Assembly: GCA_037044905.1 (NCBI GenBank)
Contig: JBAOKB010000118.1
Location: forward strand, 372,001 to 436,000
Length of the DNA: 64,000 bases
Source: Hortaea werneckii
Lineage: Eukaryota > Ascomycota > Dothideomycetes > Mycosphaerellales > Teratosphaeriaceae
Direction of reading: 5' to 3'
In this document: one piece after another, positions 1 through 11,632 of the stretch
Position numbering within the stretch: position 1 is the stretch's first letter
How the letters are laid out: every line of letters starts with the position of its first letter
The notes under the pieces: model-generated
Seen by the model: only the letters and a program-made list of their open reading frames with translations
Told to the model about the DNA's origin: nothing
The model's database searches: none
Translations under genes and position numbers: made by a program

Positions 1-2212
1 GTCGCGTATCTGATTGATCAGGGCTGTCAAATCGACTGTGCAAATGTGGACAAGGATACGCCTCTGATCGATGCCGCCGAAAATGGACATCTCGAAGTGG
101 TGAAAATACTCCTCGATGCTGGCGTGGATCCTTTAAGGCAGAATTTGAAAGGGCCAGCAAGCTTTGGACGTCGTCACGGATGATACTGACGATGCAGACG
201 GCATCCGGGCAGCTCTTCGGCAAGCGATCGAAAAGTGGAACAGTAGTGACGCGAAACAACGACGCGAGGAAGAGGAGGAGCAACGTCACCGCGCTGGCCC
301 ATCGAAAGAACTCCATTTTATGGCTCGCACTTACGAAAATCTTCTCCGGCTAGTTGAGATTAACGATCGCAATGGCGTTCGGGAGTTCCTAGATGCGCGT
401 GTCCCAGTAGACAACGTCGTCATTGCGCTAGCGGCCAAGACCGGTGACCAGTATCTTGTCAATATGCTTCTGGCAGAGATGACGGAGAAGAAGGCATACA
501 GTAAATCCGAAAAGCCTATGATGGCTGTCCTTGGCACTTCACATTTTGACATGGTCAAACTGCTTACGGAGCTCGATCAATTCAAGCCGGATTGGAGGGA
601 TCGGAAGGGTCGGTCGTGGCCCGAACTGGCGGAGGAGAAACAAGGCCCGAACTGGAAGGCGGAGAAGGAGTTGCTGCAGCGGTTGCATGATGACTGGGCA
701 AAGGCGCAAGGCATTCGGAGGAGGAGTTCAAGTCCTCTGACAAAACGCGAAGGAAGCAAGCCTAGGAGGGTCCCGCAAGACGCATCTGACGAGGAAAGTG
801 ACAATGAGAAGCTACTACTGTTATGGCACCGAAGCGGAAAAATGGCAGACGGCTTATGTCTAGGAAGGATATGCGGGCTGCCAGTGGTAAACCCTTTTCG
901 GATTCTGAAGATGGTGAGGAGCCAGAACGCACGATAGTGAATGGAGAAATGGGACCACCTGATAGCCCGAGGGCAAAGCATAACACTGCCCGGCAGAGGA
1001 GTAAGAGCCAGTCCATGCAGCCTGGTGAAGAGACTTCATCACCGCGCACTAGGCGGCGATCTTCAACAAGTTTACGACGACCTTCCGATTCCGTAATGCC
1101 TGCTCTTGATGAAAAAGAAGAGGAGAAGCCGACCGAGGAAGTCGAAGCGGAAAGCAGAAAGAGGCTGAGGCTCAGTTTGCCATCCACGAAGCTCAACGGC
1201 TGGAAGCAAAGCGTCGGGACGAGGAAGCCGCGGAAAACGAAGCCAAGAAGGCAGAAGAGGAAGCGAAAGCGGCAGAGGAAAGGCGGGAAGCGGAAGAGGC
1301 GCGGCTGCGAGAAGCTGAGGAGGAGCAGCAACGGCTGCAGGAAGAGCGCGAGCGACGTGAAGCAGAGGAAGCCAAACGGGCCGAAGAAGCAAGGAAGGCT
1401 GAGGAAGCATTTCGAGAAAAGCAGGCCAAGATGGAGAATGCTAGGCGCAATCACATTACCGATCTGCTCGCTGCTCTGCCAAAGACTCTGAACTATGCGC
1501 TTGATCAGCAGTCAAACTTCTCCTACCGGACCGACGACGACGTGGCGTACTTGCAGGAGCACTTCATGCCTCTCCTGGTCGTGCGAGAAGACAGCGACGG
1601 ACCCTGGGTTCTCAACATACAGGCTGCACCTCTCCTTGGCAAACGTGGTCTGGAAGTGCTGCTCCCACAGACGAACGAGCTGGAATTCGACCTGACTTTA
1701 AGTGGCGATTGGTCCAAATTTAACGACGGCTTTTCGGCTCGCGATCGTGCTAATATCAGCCGCGCTGTCTCTTTTTGACCCGCTCCGAGGGTGAAGTTTT
1801 CGACGAGGATGTTGAAATGGCTGACAGTGAGGATGGCCCTTCTATCTTTCATCGTGAGCTGCAACGTATAGCTGGTCGATTGAACGCCCAGAAAGCAAGG
1901 AAGGCACGCCTGCTGTGTGAAGAACTGATACCGCTCCGCCTTGTCAAACTCTCCGACGTCCTTGCAAATCTGCACCCGGTACTGAGGGATACGCCAACCG
2001 AGGTCGAGTACCTCACTTTCCCAGCAAAAGCCAGACAGGTAGCTTTGCAGCTTGACAAGCAGGCCGCCGAAGGCTTCGTAGAGCGTTGGCAAGCTTTCTC
2101 AGCGAACGTGGTTGCGTCCGAGACGTACACGGGTGGACGGCTCGCACAGAGTATTGCTGAGAAGGAAAATCGGTTAGGCAGGACCGAGGTCGTTGTTGTC
2201 CATGAGAAATAG
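1..2212 (+). CDS. Hos4-like ankyrin/coiled-coil protein (SET3 histone deacetylase complex), 5' partial, frame broken
   Basis: The window opens inside the gene. Frame 1 encodes ankyrin repeats (DKDTPLIDAAENGHLEVV). Frame 2 (about 149-820) continues with the ankyrin end and a conserved block (EKPMMAVLGTSHFDMVKLL), frame 1 resumes at 823 (KNGRRLMSRKDMRAASGK), frame 3 carries a Glu/Lys/Ala coiled coil and the LLAALPKTLNYALDQ region to 1775, and frame 2 ends at 2212. The order ankyrin, conserved block, basic linker, coiled coil, C-terminal domain resembles fungal Hos4/YIL112W, the ankyrin subunit of the Set3 deacetylase complex (family knowledge). Four frame changes, near 150, 820, 1150 and 1772, have no GT..AG intron and overlap open frames, so they are single-base shifts, either sequencing errors or decay. 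The Hos4 assignment is by pattern only. Confidence 0.6.
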
Positions 2213-2716
2213 CTTGAGTTTCCGGACCAAAATGAGGAAACCTGCGGATCGCGCTGAGCGGAAACCAATTGTTCGAAGATCATGACGAAGCGCAGTCATT
2301 CACGAATTTTGTACATAGTTAAAAATTTTATTCACGAGCGATGAGCATGAGCGTCGCTGTTTTGACGACGTCGAAGTTTCTTGTCTTTTTTATACAGTGC
2401 AAGCACCTTGCTCCACTTTCAGATGATGTTGGTAGTCCGTTGCGAACCCATTATTGTGTTAGATGGAACTTCCGCATGAAAATACATTGCGAGGGAGGCA
2501 AACCTCAGACACCTTCACGACGACAGTGAGATATTGGCAGGGCGGGGTGGTGTGCTGATGAGGACAGTGACCTGCCAGGCGGAACTTTCCACGACGATAG
2601 GTGCAGAACCTTTAAGGAGAAAAAACTTCCAAGGTGACGACGGAAAGTTACTGTGTGTATCTTAATGACCTTCTCCGTTCCTCGGCGGGTCTCTTAAAGC
2701 TGCATAAATCCCATTT
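2213..2716. other. Convergent intergenic region
   Basis: This lies between two genes that point toward each other, so it should hold both 3' UTRs. An AT-rich stretch sits at 2310-2340. No further coding potential was recognised. Confidence 0.5.
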
Positions 2717-4543
2717 CTACTCCTGCTGCTGTTGCTGTTGCTGTTGCTGTCCCTGCTGATCCTGCTGCTTCGAACGATCCGGCAGCTGCATCTCCTTATA
2801 ATTTGCCGCCTTCAACCCTCTCAGGCAGAAACTAGCCCGGATGGTCTGGGCATCGCCCACATCGAACTTATTCTCCAGAATCATGTTCGGCGCATTCTTC
2901 ACATCCTCGAACGGCACGTCGACGCTCCCGGCTTCTTGCTGGCCATTCATCAGCGTCAGCCGGAAACTCTGCCCTTGCTCACGAGGTCGTTGGTCAGCGG
3001 GATCCGGAATCCCTGGTCGAATGGCGGGTTGTTGATATCGGTGCCCGGCGCGTCGCTCTTCTGCGCCGTCTGGAACCGATGCTTGTCGCCCCATGTGATC
3101 ACGACGCTGGGCTTGAGCTCCTCCCGCTTGCCCTTCAGGTCGTAGCCCCGGGAGATCAGCACGGTGGCGAGACCGCAGTAGTGGCCCTCGCCCTTGTGGT
3201 CCGAGGATGTAAAGCTGCCCGTCTCCGGCTCGAATTCGAAGTACTCGCATTTGAAGGAGATCTTGCCGCCGGTTTCCTTGCCCTTGTACAGCATGTCGAG
3301 TTCCATCTGGCCGCCGGCAGCGAGGATCTCGCGGACTGTGGTTTGGGCTTGACCGACGTCGTCGTCGCCGTTCCAGTCCTCGTCGTTCACGTCCAGGGTG
3401 AGCACCTGGTCGATGTCGGATACGATGAAGTCGTGTGACTCATGCCAGTTGGGCGTGGTCGTGTTGTTCTTGGTGGCGGTCTGCCATGGTGCCTCTGCAC
3501 CAACGGTCGTCTTCACATAGCAGTCCGGTGCTGCGCGTGTGATTTTCGCCAGGAACTTCTTGGTTGCTGATTTGGCCTCCTCGGCGAAGCCTGCCGCCTT
3601 CTCCACAGTGATGCGGGCAACGCCCAGCGGTTGGATCCAGGTCTTGAAGTAGTCGTTGTTGGGGTCGAGCTTGACAAGGTAGCGGTTTGGTAGGTGAGCA
3701 TGCTGTTGATGGTGTCGACCATAATTCCGCGGACCGCGCTGTCAATCATGTCCATGTCCAGAAAGTCGGCTGCCCCTGTGAAATCAAGGCTGAGGGAAGG
3801 CGGGTTGATGAGGGCGGCTTGTGCGGCCCCAACCTGAAGGGCTTATCAGTACTCAATTCTGCAGGTTCTGTTAGAGTTCACTGCTTACCAGAGGCATGGT
3901 GTCAAGCAATGGGGATAAGATCACAGACAACCTGCCTTGCATTTTCATGCGTTCGACGCCCTGATGAATGTCAGCTGAAGGCCGGAATATAGAATTCTTT
4001 GAGAAGCTCACAAGTTCAGGCATCATGTCGCCATCCAAGTTCATATCACAATTCCCATCCCAATCGAGACTCAGGTCCAGCTTGATGCCGTCCTTCTCGG
4101 TCTTGCTGGAGAGTGCATGAGAAAACCGGATGGGCTCGTTCCCAAGGTCGACTTTGGTGAAGTGCATCGAAGAAAGAGGGCCCGGGAGGGTCTGCTTGAA
4201 CATTGGGTCTGCGGTCTTCTTGATCATGTCGCTGGCGTAAGCGTTGATGTTGGGCCATAGCTGGGCGATGATGTTGTTCAGGAACTCTGAACATTTTCAT
4301 TAGCAGTTGCTACAGCACCACCAACTTGGATAATGCTCTTTTTCTTGTGGCTGCCTGAGCATGGCAGATAAAAGCATCTCGCCAGACACGATGTGAGTAT
4401 GGTCCAGGTAATCATAGATCACATACTTCACACAGCTATCTTGAGAGGAAAGCTGTACACCAGATAGGCCAAAATATTCACATGTACTCACCGACTGACT
4501 CGCCGCCTCCATCCTTCGCCAACTTATCGGCCAAGTACGACAT
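2717..4543 (-). CDS. SMP-domain and C2-domain lipid-transfer protein (tricalbin/synaptotagmin-like)
   Basis: Exon 1 is 4492-4543 (starts MSYLADKLAK). It is followed by intron 4287-4491, exon 4012-4286, intron 3961-4011 (GTGAGC..CAG), exon 3889-3960, intron 3834-3888 (GTAAGC..CAG) and a last exon to 2717. The exon at 4286 begins an SMP domain (FLNNIIAQLWPNINAYAS), the lipid-transfer fold of ER-plasma membrane contact proteins. It runs to about DMIDSAVRGIMVDTINSM and is followed by a C2 domain with acidic loops (DVNDEDWNGDDD), a second beta-rich part and a nine-glutamine tail. Two single-base shifts break the last exon. At about 3688 a CCC is read as CC, after which the frame YLVKLDPNNDYFKTW resumes. 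The other is at 2971-2975. The family usually binds phospholipid in a Ca2+-dependent way; this role is inferred. Confidence 0.8.
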
Positions 4544-5040
4544 CGTGACTTGTTCTTATCGATATCCTGATTTTTAATTTTTCAAATGATTCTGAAAATA
4601 TATCAGCAATTAGATAGAAAGGTAGTTGTTGACTTGAAAGTAAACGATGTAATGAGATAGATGAAACTTTCACATGCATGAAGGTGAAGCTCGCGGGGAG
4701 CTGTGTATCTCCTAGCAGCAAACATGGCGTATTTACTTTTGCTATGACCTCAGGTGGGATGTGAAGCAGGACCAAATCCTGGAAACATTGCTCCACCACA
4801 TCATCATCTCGATGATCGAGCTAGCTGGCAGATCTTGGCGGCATACAACCCTCCACGCTACAAGAAATGCCTGAGGCAGAATAGACGGAATGTATGTCAA
4901 TCGAACGTCACGGTAAGAGAATACTTTACGATAGATGGGTGACGGAAGAGTGAGATGGGCGCGGACTACCAGCCTTCTTCTTAGAGCATCATGTGCGAAT
5001 CGGCATTGATCGTAACACTATATGGGTATCTAATCGCTAT
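4544..5040. other. Intergenic region between SMP-C2 and sterol acyltransferase genes
   Basis: Both neighbours are on the minus strand, so this is the SMP-C2 promoter and 5' UTR plus the 3' UTR of the acyltransferase. No coding frame looks conserved. Confidence 0.45.
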
Positions 5041-6791
5041 CTAAACCAATACATACAACGCGCAAAGCAGGCTCAAGCCCATAATCATACAGATCCAAAA
5101 GATGACATTGTTCAACAAAGTCCGCTGCCGCACCCACTTCATCCGCTGTATCGCAACAAAGGGTATCTGAAGCATCATAAGCACAAAGCCGTATCCGCGG
5201 AACTTCCTCGTAATACAACCCATGACCAACTCATGAGCAATCGCGCTAATGAAGAAGGTGATGGCGGTCGCGACAGGCCTGCTGATCTGCGCCGTCCGTG
5301 ACGCGCTGTATATGTGCCGCCGGAAGAAGTTATGCACAGGTATGTTCCATTCGCGAGAGAACTCGAGCCAGTCGAGACTGTTCCACCAGTCCGAGTAGAA
5401 TTTCCGGTCGCCGAACCGAGTGATTTCAGCAAAGGCGCCCAGGACGTATTCGAATATGACGAGGAAGACAAGGAGAAAGGTGATCATGAACGGAAAGAGT
5501 AGGCTGCTGACGGTCTCGGCAAAGACGAGAGCTTTGTCTACCATGGTGGCCGACTTCTGTAGCTCAACGTGACTGCTGTCGAGCACTGGGATGATAAACT
5601 CTTCAGATGTGACGGTCATCAGGAAGATACAGCCAAAGGTCGCTAAAGTCTTGTAGAACAACTCCAGATACGATCGTTTCTCCATCCTTGGGTACTCGAG
5701 CTCGTAGCATAGTGTTGGACACAGCAAGTAATCAGCGAAGTTGCTCCACGTCAGGTTGGAAGGGTACGTGACATTGCCCATGGGTGAGGTCAACTCGATG
5801 GCCAGATCTTCTCTTAGCTGCAGCACAGGGGGCAGCAGGTCGTGCTCTTCCTCGGTATGCTGAATGTGAACACTCGTTTCCAGGTCATTGCTCGGGTGGG
5901 TCGCATAATCCGGTAGACTTGTCCGGTAGCGGATAGCGCTGTCCATTGGAGTAGTGGGGCGAATGGGTTCGTCAAGCTCTTCAATCTATTCAAGGTCTTG
6001 GAAAGGTGGCCGTTATAGAAGGCGTAGCTGTGCATCTTCATAAACAGAACCAAAATATGCAAGGTCAAGAAAACTTGCGCGGTCCACGTCCAATCTCTCA
6101 TAAACGGCCAGCTGACCCAGAAAGCAAGCCAGCCTGCCTGGAAGAGACTCTGCAAAATCATGCCACCCCTGCTCCAGCGCAAAATGCCCTTGCTGTTCTT
6201 GAAAACCTTGTGCATAGGCAACGCGAGGCCAGTGCTGCCAACCATGAGAACATCACTGGCGGCCAGCTCCCAGATATTCTCCGTAAACAGCGGCCACTGC
6301 CTGAATGAGACAAGGTAGCCCGTATCCTTCAAGCTCCGAAGCATAGCTGTCCCTGCCATGATGGCCAGTCCAATCCAAAACAGCACGAAAAACCCTCTGA
6401 AGTTGCTGTAGTCGGAGTTCGGGTCGAAATAGGATAGTCGACTCATATACTCAACAGTCGGAAACATGCGCTGTTTTCTTCGCAGTTCGCGCCTTGCAGC
6501 GGATGTCGCCTTGACGGAGGGTGGTGCATCTTCTGGAGGAGCAGGCGTGCTGAGTCCGCTTGATGTTCGATTTGGAGTTGTGGGAGCACCATGCTTCGCT
6601 TCTTCGTTGTAGGTCCGCTCGACAGCGGTGTTGATGGGCTTGCGTGCACGGGGAGAGTGTATCTTCTGTTCACTGCCGTTCCCTTGCCCGACAGTAGCTC
6701 CAGTGGTATTCGACGACATGGCCATTTTGCGCGCTTCCCTTGTGGGCGTAGTTGATCGGAAGTTGGATGTCAAGGTCTGAGAGTTTGACAC
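5041..6791 (-). CDS. Sterol O-acyltransferase (ARE1/ARE2, MBOAT family)
   Basis: Makes steryl esters from acyl-CoA and ergosterol in the ER membrane for storage in lipid droplets (family knowledge). The C-terminal half shows the SOAT signature FYSDWWN followed by LEFSREWNIPVHNF, and the MBOAT histidine in FFISAIAHELVMG, among several hydrophobic segments. The N-terminal half has a low-complexity cytosolic tail and the first membrane segments (FVLFWIGLAIMAGTAMLRSL). The two halves lie in different frames: after TNPFAP the CCCC at 5956-5959 is one C short, and adding it restores one frame of about 583 residues, the normal family length. The start may be 6791 (MSNSQ) or the internal MAMSS near 6725. 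Confidence 0.85.
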
Positions 6792-7178
6792 TTAGATGTA
6801 GTAGCGTTTCATTGCGGACTGGCCAATTTGGAGCCGTAAGCAAACCCCATGTTGACGATCCATTCGCAAACACCGCCAGCTGTTCAATAATATCTTGTTC
6901 GCGAACGCGGAGTGCGGACCACGCGCCAACTGATGTAATGGCAGCCCCAACGGGTGTATCCGTCAAGCCTCGGCTCCAGATCCGGAGGCAGGACTTCCAC
7001 CAACCCGACAGGCTGGCACACTCTGAGCTTGTGACAAAGATAACCCGTACCTCCCTCTAGTATTGTTTCTCATCTCACCAATTCCGCATAGCATGGCAAG
7101 CCTGTGGTATCTGACAACGTCCCTTACTGCTCTTGACAAGATGGACAAGCCGGCAGGACAGCTGAAGTGTTCAACGTG

Positions 7179-7985
7179 ATGTCTGACTTCGAAGGTGAAG
7201 AGCGCACTCTACCTTTCACCGAACATAACCAGGGTGAAAATGTCACCGTGTTGCTCATCCATGGCGCCTTCTCCAACGATGAAGAATGGAACATGGTGAC
7301 CCCCCATCTCACCAACTACCACCTCTTGATCCCGGACCTGCCAGGGCACGGCAAGGCCAGCGCCATCCGGCCTTTCTCCAAACACCTGGCCGCAAAGCTG
7401 ATCGCAAACACCATCACCCAGCACGCCAAAGACGGCAAAGCTCACATCATCGGCCTCAGCCTCGGAGCTTACATAGCCATCGATCTAGCTGTCCGCTACC
7501 CAGCAGTCGTACGCGACATGTTCATCTCAGGGATCAAGGTCCTGCCTATCCTACGCGGACCCCTAGTGCCTTACCTGATGTATCTCAACTGCAACCTGCA
7601 AAAGCTAGTCCCAAAAACACTAATCGATCAAGCGATGGACGGGACGGACGTGCACTCCACCGCATCGACCGAGCTATCCGTCTCACTCTGTCGCGAGGTC
7701 TTATACCCCATCTCCCTCGCAGACGACTACAGTTGGCCTGACCCGTGGAAAGCGAGGACGATGATCGTGTGTGCCGGCAAGTCTGACCTGCTGCCGACCA
7801 ACGACAGCGAAGCGGATACGGTGCACATGCGGGATATCGCTCGCACGCTCAACCCCGAAACTACCGCGGTAGTGAACCCCCAGATCCGCCATCCCTGGAA
7901 TAGACAGAAGCCTGAGCTCTTTGCAGAAGCGGCCAAGGCATGGTTCGAAGGAAGAGAGATACCAGATGATTTTAGGCAATTGTGA
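7179..7985 (+). CDS. Alpha/beta hydrolase, 268 residues
   Basis: Intact single-exon gene. The first in-frame ATG (MSDFEGEERTLPF) is at 7179; the open frame extends a few codons upstream only through GTG. The fold is seen in the oxyanion motif LLIHGAFSNDEEW, the DLPGHGKA turn, the nucleophile elbow GLSLGA (Ser about residue 96), an acid-region strand (TMIVCAGKSDLLP) and a candidate catalytic His in IRHPWNRQKPELF. No signal peptide is visible, so it is probably cytosolic. The substrate cannot be told. Its clean frame contrasts with the broken acyltransferase upstream. Confidence 0.8.
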   Translation: MSDFEGEERTLPFTEHNQGENVTVLLIHGAFSNDEEWNMVTPHLTNYHLLIPDLPGHGKASAIRPFSKHLAAKLIANTITQHAKDGKAHIIGLSLGAYIAIDLAVRYPAVVRDMFISGIKVLPILRGPLVPYLMYLNCNLQKLVPKTLIDQAMDGTDVHSTASTELSVSLCREVLYPISLADDYSWPDPWKARTMIVCAGKSDLLPTNDSEADTVHMRDIARTLNPETTAVVNPQIRHPWNRQKPELFAEAAKAWFEGREIPDDFRQL

Positions 7986-8251
7986 ACACGGATTCATGTT
8001 CATGCTACATAATAAAACCGAATGACTTACATCAACATCATCTTCGTGGCGAGATAACTCTCGCCCCTTCAGTGAAAGGATATCCCATCCGTTGACCCCC
8101 TCGCAAAGACCAAGATGCAACAAACGCTTGCACAACAGCTCAGAAGAGGAGCCGAAAAGTTCTTTCTTCCCTGGTGAAATGTATCAACATCAAAGACGGG
8201 ACACCCCTGACATGTGCAAATTGGTTCCGTCTTCGGATCCGCCGTCCCCCT

Positions 8252-9213
8252 TCATAGAACGTTACGAGGGATCAGCGGCTTCGCATTGGCCTTCTTTGGC
8301 GAGCCGCTCTTGAAGCGAGTGCCGTTGCCTTCGGATGAAGTCTTGCTGTGTTTGCCATGGCACTTGTAGGCGTGCCTGTAGTATCCAGTACGGCACCGCA
8401 CGCCCCGTCCAATCAGGATCCATTGGTTGCAGCCTGGGCAAAGCCCTTCCAGCTCGCTAGAGGATCTGGACTGACGCAACGATAGTGGGGCTTGATATTG
8501 AGTGCCTGAACTACTGATGCCGTGCGTGTAGTTCATATGGTACTGCGCTATGTCAGCTGACCCGGTGGCGGGGAGTTTGATGGCGATGGGAGCCTACCCA
8601 ATAGGCGGAATCCTTAAGCCTGTACCAAGTGCAGCAATACCCGCACCATCCAGCTCGAGTCGTGCGCTCTCCGCGGACCCATTGCGCGGTGTAGAGATCG
8701 TTGGGAGATCTGGGGGTTGCTCGTGCAGTGTGCTGTCGTAGTCTGGGCTATTTGGGGCCACATTGGACATGCGAGGGGGCAGTTTGTTGAACAGCTTACT
8801 CAGCAGCTCCTGTTCTTGAATGGCCGGTCTGGTTAACAAAGAAGGCGGTTGTGCAAGGGGCCAGCTTGACTGCTTAGGTGGGTTTGGAGCAATTGCAGTG
8901 GTGGGCAATGGCAAACCTGCGTGGCGGTAGGGTTGGGACGCATTGCCAACTACCGGCGCTAGAGTCTGGGTTGAACAACTCGGCAGACGAGCGACGTCTT
9001 GTGGCGGCCAGGAAGTGCAGGCATTAGCAAAAGGGGCAGATGGCCAACACCGAATGATGCAACATCGGGACAATAGTCAACGATAGCCGGAGCCGATGAG
9101 GGAAGTGAAGTGTTAGAGTAAGGCTGTAACCAATCGGTCCCATCGTCGAGTTCCTGCAGCTCCAAGTCCATCCACACGTCACCTATGTCGAAGCATTCGT
9201 ATGGCGAGTTCAT
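8252..9213 (-). CDS. Rua1 C-terminal-domain zinc protein (probable transcription regulator)
   Basis: Exon 2 (8252-8547) encodes QYHMNYTHGIS, then EGLCPGCNQWI and GYYRHAYKCHGKH. This is a CxxC..HxxxCH zinc-binding arrangement that I recognise as the Rua1 C-terminal domain of fungal regulators (named for the Ustilago maydis regulator of ustilagic acid synthesis). A 50-bp intron (8548-8597, GTAGGC..TAG) joins it in phase to exon 1. Exon 1 is low-complexity, rich in Pro, Ser and Gln, and starts MNSPYECFDIGDVWMDLEL, an acidic activation-like region. The upstream part changes frame once near 9041-9051. I see no classical C2H2 fingers before the domain. Targets are unknown. Confidence 0.6.
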
Positions 9214-10761
9214 TCGTTCGAGCAGAATGTATGACGGTTACAACAGCAAGCCAGGGAAAATGTGACAGGTTACAACTCATGTACGTGGGTGGGACCTCTC
9301 TCATATGACGGGCTTAGAATGCGTTGTGATGGTGTTGGATCCATTGCCACGCTGGCTGAGCTGCGGTAGGATTGACGCTACAGCATGCACAAAGCTCGAA
9401 AAAGTCGAGATATACGGGAAGCATTGCAAATCTTCAGGGGGATCGTCCGGCGCCTGATTGCGTGCAGCTGTGCAGCCATGATAGTGCATGCATACAAGTA
9501 GAGCTAGTGATGCTTCTTGGATCCGACAAATACCATTCAGCGGTCGGAATGGCCCAGGCTCCCATATCGCCCTACAGGTAGTCAATGATTATGGATGCAA
9601 GGGGATGGTGACCACGAGGCAATGTCCATAAACTTTTGCAACCGCTTCAAGGAGCAGAGAGAACACATGTCGGATGAGGTATTCATGCCGACGGCAAGCG
9701 ATCTGCAAAGCTGCAGCATTGATGTTGAGGCAAGGCAACACATTTCCTTCTCAAGATTCGTGGGATCCAGCCGCTTGAAGCGGTAAATGCGAGACCTTTT
9801 TTAATCACTGGTTTATCAGCAAGACCGCCTGGGCCTCCGGTGAAGGGGCAAGGGGAAGTCATACGGACATTGGCCCAGGTCCAGGTTTGCGATGGTCCAC
9901 GCTCGAAGTATAAGGCCCAGCAGTCGGTGAAGTCGAGCATTCCACAAACGGACTGGCACTGTTCATGCGAATAAGTTGTGTAACCCCACGAGCCTTCGAA
10001 CGCGAGCTAGGTCGCTCGGCTTAAGAAATGTCACTATGCCATGCATGTAGCATAGGGAGTGGCCGTGACAGGCGGGATGTACGCCTCAACCCAATTCCGG
10101 CGTTCCTATACACACAGCTGGGAATGCTGAAGACGGCAGATCAGTGCGCCGTGTGCGCGTCTTGATGCGAAAGCTTATCAGGGACGCAATGCTGATCCAT
10201 GAGGGGCCGCGCTTCGCGCAGCATGACAACCATGACATGCCGCCTGGATCGTGTGCGACCCGGCCTGCGGGTAGAGGCATGGGAGTTGACGCCCAAGGCA
10301 ATAGAGCGGGCAGCTGGGGGAGATGACGAGGAGGATAATAAGTCACCATGTAGCTTTCAGCCGGTCACCAAGGGACACTGGCAAGTCCACCGATAAGGCA
10401 TGGCGGTGAAGCGACTGCGTTTGGTTTTGGTTTGGGAGTGTTTGGGAGTGTTTGGGAGTGGTGAAAGCCAACATGTACGGCGGACTAGAAGCAGGTTGAG
10501 CAGATCGCCTTCGGTCTTGGCGTGTCACGTGGGAAATAACAAGCGCGTTCGCAGGCTATCATTGGTGGGGCAGGTTTCTGAATCCAGACGCCCAAAGCAG
10601 CTTCACTTCCAACTTGCGACCGCCCGCACAGTATAACCTCAGTGTGCACGTAGCAACCTGTGCGCTGAGCAATTCTCATACCAACTCCTGCTTCGCGGAC
10701 CGCAAGCACAACATCAAAACATCGAAAGAGACCACTTCCCCCCTGAATACGCATGACAACC
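9214..10761. other. Divergent intergenic region, 1.55 kb
   Basis: Lies between the divergently transcribed Rua1-type gene and the EB1 gene, so it probably contains both promoters. Short open frames here have no family-like pattern. It contains a 3 x 10 bp tandem repeat at 10431-10460. Confidence 0.5.
10431..10460. repeat. Tandem repeat, 3 x 10 bp
   Basis: Three exact copies of TTTGGGAGTG, about 300 bp upstream of the EB1 start codon. A partly matching TTTGG lies just before it. Confidence 0.9.
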
Positions 10762-11632
10762 ATGGGAGAGTCAAGGCAGGAGCTGCTGGCATGGCTGAAT
10801 GGCCTACTGCAGCTCAACATGACCAAGGTCGAGCAGTGCGGTACCGGGTGAGGAACACTGGCAGGCGTGGCGGGCTCGGGCGGGAATACTGACAATGTAA
10901 TCCACAGTGCCGCCCTATGCCAGGTCTACGATAGCATCTTCCTCGACGTGCCCATGGGCCGGGTAAAGTTCAACGCCAACACCGAATACGCCTACCTCGA
11001 AAACTTCAAGATCCTCTCCAACGTCTTCCGCAAACACGCCATCGAGCGGCCGATCCCCGTCGAGTCGCTTGTCAAGTGCAAGATGCAGGACAACCTGGAG
11101 TTCCTGCAGTGGTCCAAGAGATACTGGGACCAGTACTACCCGGGCGGTGACTATGACGCACTATCGCGGAGGAAAGGCGTAGGCGCGGGCTCCGCCCCGA
11201 GTCTCCCGCCAGGTGGCAGCGTACGAGGGCCGGGGGTTACAGCGACGAGGAGACCTGCGGCCAGCGCAGCAGCCCCAAGAACCAGCTCTAGACAGGCAGG
11301 CTCTGTAGGCCCTAGTGCGATCCTTCAGCAGAAGAATGCAGAACTCATGGAGACGGTGCAAGGCTTGGAAAGGGAGCGGGACTTCTACTTTAGCAAGCTG
11401 CGGGATATCGAGCTCCTGATCCAGCAAGCCATGGAAGCTGATCCGAGCCTGGAGGAGGACGAAGGCAGCTTGTTGAAGCAGATACAGACTATTCTGTATT
11501 CCACAGAGGTGCGTCAAAACACATGGCAGGCCAAGATGGCCAGGACACAGACTGACTTTGATCTTACAGGAAGGATTTGAGATACCCCAGGAAGCGGAGG
11601 CGGAGGCTGCCGGCGAGGAGGAGACGTTCTAA
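10762..11632 (+). CDS. EB1/Bim1/Mal3 microtubule plus-end-tracking protein
   Basis: CDS join(10762..10847, 10908..11508, 11570..11632), 249 residues. Both introns are canonical (GTGAGG..CAG and GTGCGT..CAG). The first exon encodes MGESRQELLAWLNGLLQ and the protein continues into a calponin-homology domain (VKFNANTEYAYLENFKIL, KCKMQDNLEFLQW), which binds the microtubule lattice at growing ends. A basic Ser/Pro/Ala linker follows, then a coiled-coil EB-homology domain (RERDFYFSKLRDIELLIQQ) that dimerises and recruits partners, and an acidic tail ending EEETF. Length and order are standard. No frame break, so this gene is a good quality reference for its neighbourhood. Confidence 0.95.

Noticed and set aside
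3961..4011. Short gap in the SMP frame, first suspected as a frame shift
   Set aside because: It has canonical GTGAGC..CAG ends and a family-consistent join (PEL/GVERMKMQG), so it is an intron.
10144..10396. Small plus-strand frames upstream of EB1
   Set aside because: No family pattern and they overlap the tandem repeat region; treated as promoter DNA.
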